NCBI RefSeq assembly: GCF_900102195.1
Contig: NZ_FNBE01000016.1
Coordinates: 1 to 64,000, forward strand
Source of the DNA: Pseudonocardia oroxyli
GTDB taxonomy: Bacteria > Actinomycetota > Actinomycetes > Mycobacteriales > Pseudonocardiaceae
Length of the DNA: 64,000 nt
Direction of reading: 5' to 3'
Shown here: positions 9,117 through 16,878 of the stretch, one piece after another
How positions within the stretch are numbered: position 1 is the first letter of the stretch
Layout: each line of letters opens with the position of its first letter
The notes under the pieces: model-generated
What the model was told of the DNA's origin: nothing
Seen by the model: the letters and a program-made list of their open reading frames with translations, nothing else
Databases searched by the model: none
Position numbers and translations under genes: made by a program

Positions 9117-9158
9117 CGTGCGTGGCAAGTGGTGCTCTGGCACCACTTACCACGCACG
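9117..9158. repeat. Family I inverted repeat, copy 2
   Basis: Arms at 9117-9135 and 9140-9158 match at 18 of 19 positions around a TCTG loop. The outer arm is CGTGCGTGGCAAGTGGTGC. It separates the convergent glpK2 (stop at 9103) and STAND ATPase, whose TAA stop (9147-9149) is inside the right arm. It could serve as a bidirectional terminator. Confidence 0.9.
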
Positions 9159-10673
9159 GGCGCCGGAGGCGCTGAGCGCGACGACCAGGGCGGCCGCCGG
9201 GGCGGTCGGGTCCAGCTCGGCGAGGGCGCGGACGGCCCGGCCCGCGAGGCCGTCGGGGAGCCGCAGCGCCGGGAGCGGGCCGGTCTGCACCCGTCCGCGG
9301 GCCAGGGCGGTCCAGGTGTCCGCGAGGCGGTCGCCGTGCTCGGCCAGGGTCGCCAGCGCCGCGCGGAAGGCCGACACCGCGGGGCAGGGGTGGCCCGCGG
9401 CCCGCTCGGTCTCGCCGATGGCGACCCAGGTCGCGGCGGCGGTGACCGCCCCCGCGGTCTGCTGCAGCGCGACGGCGGCGCGCAGGTCCACGAGCGCCGC
9501 GGCAGTGCGGCCGCGGCGGGCGGCGAGGAGCCCGCGGCCGCGCAGCGCGGCGGCCTGGAGGTCGTCGTCGGTGGCGGTGGTCACGACCGCGTCGTAGGCC
9601 CGCCGGGCGCGGTCCTGCTCCGGGCCCGCGGCCAAGGCGTCGGCGAGGGCGAGGGCCGCGCGGCCCAGCGCGGCGCGATCGCCGCTCGCCTCGGCCACGG
9701 CGAGCACGGCGAGGGCCGCGGTGACGGGGTCCGGAGCCGCGTCCGGGGCGTGCAGGCGGGCCTCGACGCGGGTGAGGACGGCGTCGAGCAGGTCCGGGTC
9801 GGGCGGCGCGGGCGTGGGCGGGGCGGGCGCGGGCAGGGCGGGCGCCGCCGTGTCGACGGTGTCCGGCTCGCGGGTCGCCTGTGAGGGACTCGCGGGTCCG
9901 GTCTCGGGCCCGGCGCCGAACGCGGTCCGGTAGGCGGCCCCGAACGCGGCGTCGAAGGCGGTGCGGACGGCGCGGGGGACCGCGCAGGTCAGGCCGTCCG
10001 GGCCCGGGCGCGGGCTGAGCAGGCCGCGGGCCCGCAGCGCCCGCAGGGGCGCGGTCACGTCCGCGCCGACCAGCGCGCCGCAGGACTCGGCGTCGACCGT
10101 CGCGGCGCCCGCGCGGACCAGCCGCACCGCGGCGGCGAGCACCGTGCGCTCGGCCTCCGACAGGGAGCGCAGGGAGCGCAGGGTGTGCAGGGCGTGCGGC
10201 CCGGTGATCGCCGTGGCCCGCACCGCGACCTGCGCCCCGCCCTCGAGCCCGAGGGCCGGGAGCGGGGCCGGGCTCACCGCGATCACCGCCGACCCGGCGC
10301 GCGGCAGCACGGCGCGGACCTGGTCGGCGCCGGTCACGTCGTCGAGCACCAGGAGGGTCGGGCGCCCGGTCGGCTCCGCGGGTTCGGCGCGCGCGGGGTC
10401 CGGCGCGAAGCGAGCCCCGCCCGGGAAGTCCGCCTCGAGCCGGGTGGCCGCCGCCAGGGCGACCGCGGTCGCGCCGGAGCCGGGCGCCCCGTGGACCACG
10501 ACCACCGACGCCCCCGCACGCACCAGCTCGACCACGGCGACGACCTCGGCCTCGTGCCCGGGCACGTCCGCGGGCACCCCCGCCACCGTGCCCGGCCGCG
10601 GCGCCACGACGATCCGCCCGACCTGCACCACCGTGTCGACGGGGGAGGTGATCCGCAGCTCCAGGTCGGTCAT
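9147..10673 (-). CDS. STAND-type (NB-ARC-like) P-loop ATPase with helical repeats
   Basis: This 508-residue protein has Walker A GAPGSGAT at 62-69 and Walker B LLVLDD at about 107-112. A winged-helix-like segment and an Ala-rich helical, TPR-like C-terminus follow. STAND ATPases are signal-transduction switches used in regulation and defence. The N-terminus carries VVQVGRI at about 15-21, a motif echoed in the cyclase-like protein upstream and in the second STAND protein at 12226-14061. The start overlaps the stop of the cyclase-like gene (ATGA), so the two are translationally coupled. The stop lies inside a family I repeat. The function is unproven; SARP-like regulators share this ATPase type but no DNA-binding domain is seen here. 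Confidence 0.7.
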   Translation of the reverse strand: MTDLELRITSPVDTVVQVGRIVVAPRPGTVAGVPADVPGHEAEVVAVVELVRAGASVVVVHGAPGSGATAVALAAATRLEADFPGGARFAPDPARAEPAEPTGRPTLLVLDDVTGADQVRAVLPRAGSAVIAVSPAPLPALGLEGGAQVAVRATAITGPHALHTLRSLRSLSEAERTVLAAAVRLVRAGAATVDAESCGALVGADVTAPLRALRARGLLSPRPGPDGLTCAVPRAVRTAFDAAFGAAYRTAFGAGPETGPASPSQATREPDTVDTAAPALPAPAPPTPAPPDPDLLDAVLTRVEARLHAPDAAPDPVTAALAVLAVAEASGDRAALGRAALALADALAAGPEQDRARRAYDAVVTTATDDDLQAAALRGRGLLAARRGRTAAALVDLRAAVALQQTAGAVTAAATWVAIGETERAAGHPCPAVSAFRAALATLAEHGDRLADTWTALARGRVQTGPLPALRLPDGLAGRAVRALAELDPTAPAAALVVALSASGARAW

Positions 10674-11377
10674 CGCGCACCGTCTCGGCGCAGCGTCAGG
10701 CCGCCGTGCAGCTCCCGGGTCTGGACGATGCTGCCGACCAGCCCGCCGTCCGCGATCTCGATCCGCATCCCCGACTCCGCGGGCGGCGCGGCGGGCTCCG
10801 GGACCCCCGCGGCGGGCAGCGGCGCGCCGACGTGCAGCCACACCCAGCCGCGGAAGGCCTTCACCGGCTCGCTGACCAGCACCCGTCGGTACTCGGTGAC
10901 CGGCAGGTCGGCGGCCGCGACGGCGAAGACCGGCTCGGACAGGGCGCTGACCAGGTCGGCGCCGGGGCGCAGCTGCAACTGCTCGCGCAGCACGCGCGCC
11001 CCCAGGACGCGGCAGGTGCGGACCACGCCGCTGCCCGCGAACCCGTTGCGGGCCGGTCGGGCCCGGCCGAGGTGCGCGGCCACCCGCAGCCGCATCCGGT
11101 CGGCGGCGGGCGCCGCCACGTTCGCCGCGCGCAGCCCCGCGGCCAGGGCGGCCAGCACCTCGGGGACCGCCTCGGCCCCCACCCGGGGGCCGAGCAGCGC
11201 CACCTCGCCGTCGCCGTTGGGCTGGCGGGCGACCTCCCGGCCCGACCACACGGCGTCGAGCAGGGTGACCAGGGCGTCCTGGGCGCGTTCCTGGCCCGCG
11301 TCGGTCCGCCTGCCGTAGCCCTCCAGGTCCACGGCCACACAGACCCGGGTGTCCCCGTCCCCCCGGCGACCGACCAT
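10670..11377 (-). CDS. Nucleotide-cyclase-like protein
   Basis: This 235-residue protein resembles class III nucleotide cyclase folds. It starts with a beta strand ending in VAVDLEGYGRR (Asp17) and continues to a PNGDGEVALL hairpin (Asp56), the two places where cyclases hold metal-binding aspartates. A later block, GSGVVRTCRVLGARVLR, fits the cyclase helix after the substrate loop. The C-terminus ends in IVQTRELHGG. Whether it makes a cyclic nucleotide or is a degenerate sensor cannot be decided. It is co-directional with and overlaps a STAND ATPase, and is divergent (111 bases) from a Crp/Fnr regulator with a cNMP-binding fold. The start at 11377 is chosen by domain onset. Confidence 0.6.
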   Translation of the reverse strand: MVGRRGDGDTRVCVAVDLEGYGRRTDAGQERAQDALVTLLDAVWSGREVARQPNGDGEVALLGPRVGAEAVPEVLAALAAGLRAANVAAPAADRMRLRVAAHLGRARPARNGFAGSGVVRTCRVLGARVLREQLQLRPGADLVSALSEPVFAVAAADLPVTEYRRVLVSEPVKAFRGWVWLHVGAPLPAAGVPEPAAPPAESGMRIEIADGGLVGSIVQTRELHGGLTLRRDGAR

Positions 11378-11488
11378 CCGCACCCCCGAACTCCGAACCG
11401 CCCGCGGGGAGCCTACGAGCCCGACGGCGGCGGCCGGTAGGTTGCGTGCGCGGACGAACGATCCGCGCGACGACCGTGGGGGTGACGG

Positions 11489-12184
11489 GTGTCGGTCCAC
11501 GAGGCTCTCCCGAGCAGCGCGCTGCTCGACGCCGAGCTCTGGGACGCGTTGTGCGGACTCGGGCACCAGGCCGATTTCGCGAGCGGTGAGACGCTGCTGT
11601 TCGAGGGCTCGGCGTCGGAGTCCATGCTGGTCCTGGAGGCCGGGCTGGCCGCGGTGAGCGTCGCCGACCCGGCCGGGGACGAGGTGTTCCTGGCCTTCCG
11701 CGGGCCGGGCTCGCTGCTCGGCGAGTTCGGGTACCTCGACCGCAGGCCGCGCTCGGCCATGGTCCGCGCGGTCGCGGCCACCCGCTGTCGGGTCCTGCCG
11801 CGTCCGGTGCTGGACCGCTTCCTCGCCGCCGACCCGCGGGCCGGGCAGGCGCTCAGCGCCGCCGTCGTCGCGAAGATGCGGGCGGTCACCGACCGGCGGG
11901 TCCGCTACGCCCAGGGTCGGATCGGCACCCGGATCGGGCGGGTGCTGCTGGACCACGCGGACGAGTTCGGCACGCCGGGCCAGGGGGACGACGTGGTCAT
12001 CGAGGTGCCCCTGTCGCAGGGCCGCATCGCGGACCTGGTCGGGGCGGGCACCCGCATCGTGGGGCTGGAGCTCGCCCGCCTGCAGGAGGCCGGGCTCGTC
12101 GACACCGGCTACCGCTCGCGCCCGCGCCGGCTGCGGGTGCTCGATCCGGTCGCCCTCGCCGTCCGGGTCGACGGCGCCGCCTGA
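11489..12184 (+). CDS. Crp/Fnr-family regulator
   Basis: This 231-residue protein has an N-terminal cyclic-nucleotide-binding beta barrel (GETLLFEGSASESMLVLEAG to GSLLGEFGYLDRRPRSA, residues 25-95). The long dimer helix and a C-terminal Crp-type HTH (SQGRIADLVGAGTRIVGLELARLQEAGLV) follow. The GE/RxS phosphate-cassette region reads LLGEFGYLDRRPRSA, close to cAMP-binding members, so ligand binding is plausible. GTG at 11489 is the start, after a weak G-rich leader. It diverges from the cyclase-like gene, so the two may form a second-messenger producer/receiver pair. Confidence 0.8.
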   Translation: MSVHEALPSSALLDAELWDALCGLGHQADFASGETLLFEGSASESMLVLEAGLAAVSVADPAGDEVFLAFRGPGSLLGEFGYLDRRPRSAMVRAVAATRCRVLPRPVLDRFLAADPRAGQALSAAVVAKMRAVTDRRVRYAQGRIGTRIGRVLLDHADEFGTPGQGDDVVIEVPLSQGRIADLVGAGTRIVGLELARLQEAGLVDTGYRSRPRRLRVLDPVALAVRVDGAA

Positions 12185-12225
12185 GCCCACGCAGCCCACC
12201 CCCGCCTTCTCGCACCGGTGCCACA

Positions 12226-14061
12226 TCAGCGGACCGGATTCGGTGGACGATGGTGCCTCGCGACCCCGGAGGGTGCCCCCGTGAGCTCCGACCAGCCCGA
12301 CCCCGATCCGTTCGAGCCCGAGCCGGACGACGTACTCGCCCTGCTCGGCCACGACGGCGCCGCGCTGCCGACCACCCTGGAGCTGGAGGCCTGGTAGCCG
12401 ACGGCGGCGAGCCCGGCCGCGTCGTCGAGTGCGCGGAAGCGGTCCAGCGCCGCCCGCCGCAGCCGGGTGGCCCGCGTGGCGTCGCCCTCCGCCGCGGCCA
12501 GCTCGCCGAGCCCGGACAGCGCCCACGCGGTCGTACGGAGGGCGTCGGCGCCCGTGTGGGCGGCGAGCGCGCCCAGCACCCTCCGGTAGCCGGTCGCGGC
12601 GAGCGCCCGCTCGCCCCGGTCCCGGTGCACGTCCGCGGTGGCGCGGGCCGCGTCGGCCGCGGCCGCCGGGTCGCCCGCGTCGGCGAACCGCTCCTCGGCA
12701 CCCGCCAGCATCGCGAGCGCGGCGCCGGGATCGCCGCGCTCGCGCAGCGCGTGCGCGAGCCTGACCTGCAGCGCCGCCCGCCGGTGCGGCGGCCCCTCGG
12801 CCTCGGCGTGGCGCAGCGCCGCCCGCTGGATCTCCGACCAGGCCGCCCAGGGGGCCCGGCTGCGCCGCCGGTCGGCGGAGACGTCCGCGAGGTGGTCGAG
12901 GCGGTGCCGGTCCCGGCCGTCGAGGTGCCGGGCGAGCGGCACGAGGTTCGGCCACTCCGCCGCCCACCAGCCCGGGTCCGCGCGCTCCAGCGCCGTGGCG
13001 TAGACCCGGGCGATCCGGTCCCCGGCGGCGGCGGTCTCGCGCGGGCCGCCGCGGTCGCGCGCGTCCTCCTCGGCGAAGCGGCGGACCAGGACCGGGAGCT
13101 CGTACCGGCCCCACGCCCGGCTGCGCAGCAGATCGGCGTCGGCGAGCGCGGCGAGCGCCGACTCGGCCTCGGCCCGGGAGATCCCGGTCAGCGCGGCCGC
13201 GGTCTCGGCGGTCACGTCCGCGAGCGGGAACGCCCCGAGCCCGCGCAGCACCGCCCGCGGCCCGGGGCGGAGCGCGGCCGCCGCCCGCTGCACCGCCTCC
13301 CGCATCCCCCGGTCGCCGATCCGCAGCGCGGAGAGGGTCCGGTGGGCCGGGGTCAGTCCCTCGGCCACGGCGGAGACGGGTTCGGTCGCGAGGCGCAGTG
13401 CCGCGATCCGCAGCGCGAGCGGCACCCCGTCGCAGGCGGCGAGGATCCTCGGGTCGTCGCCGCCGAGCAGTGCCGCCGCGGCGGTGGGGTCGAGCCTGCC
13501 GAGCCGGACCCGGGGCAGGCCCAGCCCGCGACGGGCGGTGAGCAGCACGGCGGACCGCGATCCCGGCGGGAGGAGGTCGACGGCGGCGGCGTCCGCGGCG
13601 TCGTCGAGCAGGAGGAGGACCCGGCGTCGGGCCAGCGCGGCGCGGCACACGGCAACGGGATCGGTGACGGGATCGGACACGGGATCGGGCGCCGGGTCCG
13701 GCTCGCCGAGCGCGATGAGCACCCGCCGGGCGAGGTCCGCGGCGGACACCGGCCGGTCGCCGAGCGTCTCGGCCAGCACCCCGTCGGGGAACCGCGGGGC
13801 CAGCCGGTGGGCGGCCTCGACGGCGGTCGCGCTGCGCCCCGACCCGGGCCCGCCGGTCACCACGACCGCCCGGGCGGCCCGCTCGACCGCCCGGACGATC
13901 CGGGCCAGCTCCCCGGCGCGGCCGAGCAGCGGTCCGGGCCGGGCGGGCGGCGCGCTCGGCGTCCCCTCCGGAACGGGCAGGACGATCTCGCCGATCTGCA
14001 CGACGGCGCGCGCGGGCGCGTCGACCCGGAGCGTCAGCCGTCTCACCCCCGCGAACCCCAT
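12226..14061 (-). CDS. STAND/NB-ARC ATPase with TPR-like repeats
   Basis: This 611-residue frame has Walker A GGPGSGRS at 70-77, Walker B VLLLLDD at about 148-154, the NB-ARC GxP-like block CDGVPLALRIA near 210, a winged helix, and C-terminal TPR-like helices. VVQIGEIV at about 20-27 resembles the VVQVGRI of the STAND protein at 9147-10673. ATG 14061 is chosen at domain onset. The last 50 or so codons (from about 12395 down) are Ser/Gly/Arg-rich, unlike the rest, and run antisense to the 38-aa peptide ORF. The functional protein probably ends near residue 555, or the native stop has been lost. It is divergent from the HTH-membrane protein gene. Confidence 0.72.
   Translation of the reverse strand: MGFAGVRRLTLRVDAPARAVVQIGEIVLPVPEGTPSAPPARPGPLLGRAGELARIVRAVERAARAVVVTGGPGSGRSATAVEAAHRLAPRFPDGVLAETLGDRPVSAADLARRVLIALGEPDPAPDPVSDPVTDPVAVCRAALARRRVLLLLDDAADAAAVDLLPPGSRSAVLLTARRGLGLPRVRLGRLDPTAAAALLGGDDPRILAACDGVPLALRIAALRLATEPVSAVAEGLTPAHRTLSALRIGDRGMREAVQRAAAALRPGPRAVLRGLGAFPLADVTAETAAALTGISRAEAESALAALADADLLRSRAWGRYELPVLVRRFAEEDARDRGGPRETAAAGDRIARVYATALERADPGWWAAEWPNLVPLARHLDGRDRHRLDHLADVSADRRRSRAPWAAWSEIQRAALRHAEAEGPPHRRAALQVRLAHALRERGDPGAALAMLAGAEERFADAGDPAAAADAARATADVHRDRGERALAATGYRRVLGALAAHTGADALRTTAWALSGLGELAAAEGDATRATRLRRAALDRFRALDDAAGLAAVGYQASSSRVVGSAAPSWPSRASTSSGSGSNGSGSGWSELTGAPSGVARHHRPPNPVR
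12281..12397 (+). CDS. Small acidic peptide ORF (38 aa)
   Basis: A GTG start with GGAGGGTG at a good distance opens a 38-codon frame. The N-terminal half is Asp/Pro/Glu-rich (DPDPFEPEPDDV), followed by LALLGHDGAALPTTLELEAW, ending in Trp. It lies 96 bases after the crp gene on the same strand and overlaps the 3' tail of the convergent STAND gene. The peptide looks like a real protein, whereas the antisense tail does not. It could be a secreted signal, a RiPP-like precursor or a regulator ligand. I recognise no family. Confidence 0.45.
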   Translation: MSSDQPDPDPFEPEPDDVLALLGHDGAALPTTLELEAW

Positions 14062-14169
14062 GGACAGATCATCGGTGACGGGAGCGTGAAGGCAAGGCTC
14101 TGACCTGCGATGTGTAATCAACGGCAACATTGCGGCGACCCCTCCAAGATCGAGCTGGGGGTGACCACC

Positions 14170-15171
14170 GTGCCGCAGAAGGGACTCGACCCGTTGCAGG
14201 AGGGGCTGCCCGCGGCCCTGCGTGCGGTCGTCACGGACCTGCGGACGGTCTACACCGAGGGCCCCTTCGCCCGGCTCCGGTCCGTCGAGGACGCGATCGT
14301 GGACGCGCGGACACGGGGTGCCGATCTGGTGACGGTCAGCTCCGCGACCTGCTCGCGGATGCTCAGCCCGCGCCGTGGACCCGATGGACGCACCGCGCTC
14401 CCGCGGTGGCCGTCGGTGCGGGCGTTCCTCGTGGTGCACGGCGTGGACCCGGACCCGTACGAGGTCCGGTGGGCCGAGGCTCGTACGGCGTGGGCGGCGC
14501 TGCCCGACCCGCAGGCCGACGACCCGGAGCCCGGCGACGAGGACGAGCCCGCCGACGCGCCGTCGCCGCCTCCCCGGCGCGGCCGACGGGCCGTGCTGCT
14601 CGCCGCCGTGGGCCTGCTGCTCTTCGCGGCCGGGACCGGGTTCGGGCTGTACCTCGGGCGCGCGGGCGACCCCGCGGAGTCCGGCGCGGGTTCCGCGGAG
14701 GCCGTGTCGCCGCTCGCCCTGCCGAGCGCCGATCTCGCCGTCGGCCCCACCGGCGTCGCCTGCGACCCGGGCCCGGGCGGGACCGTCCGGTTCCTCGGGG
14801 TGACCGGTGCGGACGGCGCGGCGGGCATCCCGCAGAGCATCCGGGTGGACGTCGAGGTGATCGAGCCCGCGGCCCCCGGGGACACCTACTGGCTGATGCT
14901 GCGGCTGTTCACCGAGGGGCTCCCCTTCTACGCGAAGGCGCCGGTCCGCACGGACACCGGGCTCGCGTCCTACGTGCTGACCTTCGACTCGCCGATCGGG
15001 TCCGTGCGGGACCTCTTCGTCGTCGAGGCGGACCCGGGGGCGGGGCAGTGGCTGCAGGACAGCTACGCCGCCGACCAGGCGGGGGATTCGAGCTGGGCGC
15101 AGAAGCGTGGGGCCCTGCCGCCGGGGGCGAGGACGGCGTCCGGCACCTGCCGGGTCGAGCGCACCCGGTAG
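14170..15171 (+). CDS. Membrane-anchored HTH-like protein with extracellular domain
   Basis: This 333-residue protein (GTG 14170; GTG 14161 also possible, but GAGCTGGGGG sits better for 14170) begins with a helical region like the XRE-like N-terminal domains of actinobacterial signalling proteins (SVEDAIVDARTRG to LPRWPSVRAFLVVHGVDPD, about 38-96). An acidic/proline linker, a single membrane helix at about 141-163 and a predicted outside domain of about 165 residues follow. Such proteins may couple an outside signal to a cytoplasmic partner. It is divergent from the NB-ARC ATPase gene by about 108 bases of relatively AT-rich DNA. No named family is assigned. Confidence 0.6.
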   Translation: MPQKGLDPLQEGLPAALRAVVTDLRTVYTEGPFARLRSVEDAIVDARTRGADLVTVSSATCSRMLSPRRGPDGRTALPRWPSVRAFLVVHGVDPDPYEVRWAEARTAWAALPDPQADDPEPGDEDEPADAPSPPPRRGRRAVLLAAVGLLLFAAGTGFGLYLGRAGDPAESGAGSAEAVSPLALPSADLAVGPTGVACDPGPGGTVRFLGVTGADGAAGIPQSIRVDVEVIEPAAPGDTYWLMLRLFTEGLPFYAKAPVRTDTGLASYVLTFDSPIGSVRDLFVVEADPGAGQWLQDSYAADQAGDSSWAQKRGALPPGARTASGTCRVERTR

Positions 15172-15185
15172 GTACCGTCCGGGGG

Positions 15186-16088
15186 GTGCGCTACGACCTC
15201 ACCGACCTGCGGTTGTTCGTCGCCGTCGCGGCGGAGGGGTCGATCACCGCGGGCGCGCGGCGGGTGCACCTGAGCCTGCCGTCGGCCAGCGCGCGGGTGC
15301 GCGCCCTGGAGGACTCGGCGGGTGTGCCGCTGCTGGAGCGGAGGCGACACGGGGTGCGGCCGACCCCGGCCGGGACGGCGCTGGCCCGCCACGCACGACA
15401 GGTGCTCGGCGAGACCGCCCGGCTCGACGGGGCGGTGGCGAGCTACGCGCGCGGCGCGGGCGTACCGCTGCGCCTGGTCGCGGGCACCTCACCGCTGTAC
15501 GACCTGGTGCCGCGGGCGCTGGTGTCGTTCCTGCGCGCCCGTCCGGGTACCGATGTCGAGGTGGCCGAGCTGCCCAGCTCCGAGTCCGTCGGGAGGTTGG
15601 CCGCGGGCGAGGCGGACCTGGGGGTGGTCTTGGCCGACGTCGCGCGGGCGGGGCTCCCGGACCCGGTGCGGCTGGCCGACGACCCGCTGGTGGTGATCGG
15701 TGCGGCGGGCGGGGTGCTGGTCGGGCGGGACGCGCTGACCTGGTCCGACGTCGTCGAGCACCCCATGGTCGGGCTGCGGGCCGACGCCCCGCTGCAGGAG
15801 ATGATCCGCGGGCGGATCGGGCCGCACGCCCCGGTGCCCCGCTACCGGACGCGGGCGGACGGATTGGGCACCGTCGTGGCCCTGGCCGCGGCCGGGGTGG
15901 GGATCGCGGTGGTGCCGCGCCGCGCGGTGCCGCCCGGGGCGGCGCTGGAGGTCCGGGCGCTCGCCGAGCCGTGGGCCGTGCGGGAGCTCGTGCTGTGCCG
16001 GGGGGCCGGTCCGGCGCCCCCGGGGGTGGCCGAGCTGGCGGCCCACCTGCACGACGCCGCCGCTGCCTCTGTCCCTGCCGAAGGCTGA
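15186..16088 (+). CDS. LysR-family transcriptional regulator
   Basis: This 300-residue regulator has the N-terminal LysR HTH (DLTDLRLFVAVAAEGSITAG, then RRVHLSLPSASARVRALE and PLLERRRHGVRPTPAG) and a periplasmic-binding-protein-like effector domain. GTG at 15186 starts the domain, 14 bases after the preceding stop. No divergent partner gene is adjacent, which is unusual for LysR, so its target is not evident from context. Confidence 0.9.
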   Translation: MRYDLTDLRLFVAVAAEGSITAGARRVHLSLPSASARVRALEDSAGVPLLERRRHGVRPTPAGTALARHARQVLGETARLDGAVASYARGAGVPLRLVAGTSPLYDLVPRALVSFLRARPGTDVEVAELPSSESVGRLAAGEADLGVVLADVARAGLPDPVRLADDPLVVIGAAGGVLVGRDALTWSDVVEHPMVGLRADAPLQEMIRGRIGPHAPVPRYRTRADGLGTVVALAAAGVGIAVVPRRAVPPGAALEVRALAEPWAVRELVLCRGAGPAPPGVAELAAHLHDAAAASVPAEG

Positions 16089-16139
16089 GGTCGCGAATCG
16101 CGCATTGTGCACCTCCGCGGCCGATCGGATCCTGGAGTC

Positions 16140-16580
16140 GTGGGGAACCGGGTCGTGGTGGTCGTGGCGGCGCTCGTCGTGGCGCTGGGCGCCCTGTCGA
16201 CCGGTGGGGTGGTGCGCAACCAGGCCGTCGCTGAGGCGTCGGGGGCGACCCACACGGTCGCGACGGCGCTGGCCGACGGCCCGGGCCCCCTGCCGGCGTT
16301 CTGGACGGCGCCGGACGGCGGACTTCGGCGGGGACAGATCGACGCGCCTGCGGGGACGCGGCTCGGCGGAACCCTCGACCTGTGGGTGGACGGGACCGGC
16401 GAGCCGGTGGCGCCGCGCGGGCAGGCGGCGGCGGCGAACGCGGGGCTGGTGGCGGGCCTGCTGGTCCTCGCGGCCGGGTGGTTGCCGCTGGGCGCCGGGG
16501 TGCTGCTCCGCCGTGCCCGGCGCCGCCGCGCGCTCGACCGCGAGTGGGCCGCCGTGGCGCCGGTCTGGCGGCTCAGCTGA
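16140..16580 (+). CDS. Rv1733c-like two-helix membrane protein
   Basis: About 146 residues from GTG 16140 (GTG 16107 would add 11). One membrane helix lies near the N-terminus (VVVVVAALVVALGAL) and another near the C-terminus (LVAGLLVLAAGWLPLGAGVLL). Between them is a soluble loop with the WTAPDGGLRRGQIDAPAG and DLWVDGTGEPV pattern typical of the actinobacterial Rv1733c-like membrane family, whose role is unknown. Its stop overlaps the stop of the convergent monooxygenase gene within TCAGCTGA. Confidence 0.7.
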   Translation: MGNRVVVVVAALVVALGALSTGGVVRNQAVAEASGATHTVATALADGPGPLPAFWTAPDGGLRRGQIDAPAGTRLGGTLDLWVDGTGEPVAPRGQAAAANAGLVAGLLVLAAGWLPLGAGVLLRRARRRRALDREWAAVAPVWRLS

Positions 16581-16878
16581 GCCCGGGCCCGCCGATCGGG
16601 GTGAGCTCGATGAACTCCGGCGGCGCCGCCAGCAGGGGGAGGACGGCCCCGAGGCCCGCCTCGCCGAGGTCCTGATTGAGCGCGGCGTCGCTCGACGCCT
16701 CGTCCGCCCACACCTCGGTGACCCAGACGACGTCCTCCTCGTCCGGGGTGCGGTTCACGACGTAGAGCTCGCAGCCCGCGGCCGCGCGCATCCCCTCGGC
16801 GACGGCCAGCAGGCCGTCGGCCAGGGCGGCACCCGCCCCCGGCGTCGCGACCATCCGTACGTACCTGCCCACCTTCAT
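16573..16878 (-). CDS. Antibiotic biosynthesis monooxygenase (ABM)-domain protein
   Basis: This 101-residue protein has the ABM ferredoxin-like fold pattern: GRYVRMVATPG, a helix with LADGLLAVAEGM, the strand CELYVVNRTPDEEDVVWVTE and a C-terminal helix. Such proteins oxidise small phenolics without cofactors or simply bind ligands. It overlaps the upstream sugar dehydrogenase gene by ATGA, so the two are coupled. The substrate is unknown. Confidence 0.82.
   Translation of the reverse strand: MKVGRYVRMVATPGAGAALADGLLAVAEGMRAAAGCELYVVNRTPDEEDVVWVTEVWADEASSDAALNQDLGEAGLGAVLPLLAAPPEFIELTPIGGPGLS

Noticed and set aside
12281..12397. Small peptide as a known RiPP precursor
   Set aside because: No modifying enzyme (lanthipeptide synthetase, radical SAM, P450) is adjacent and no core motif was recognised, so it is listed only as unknown.
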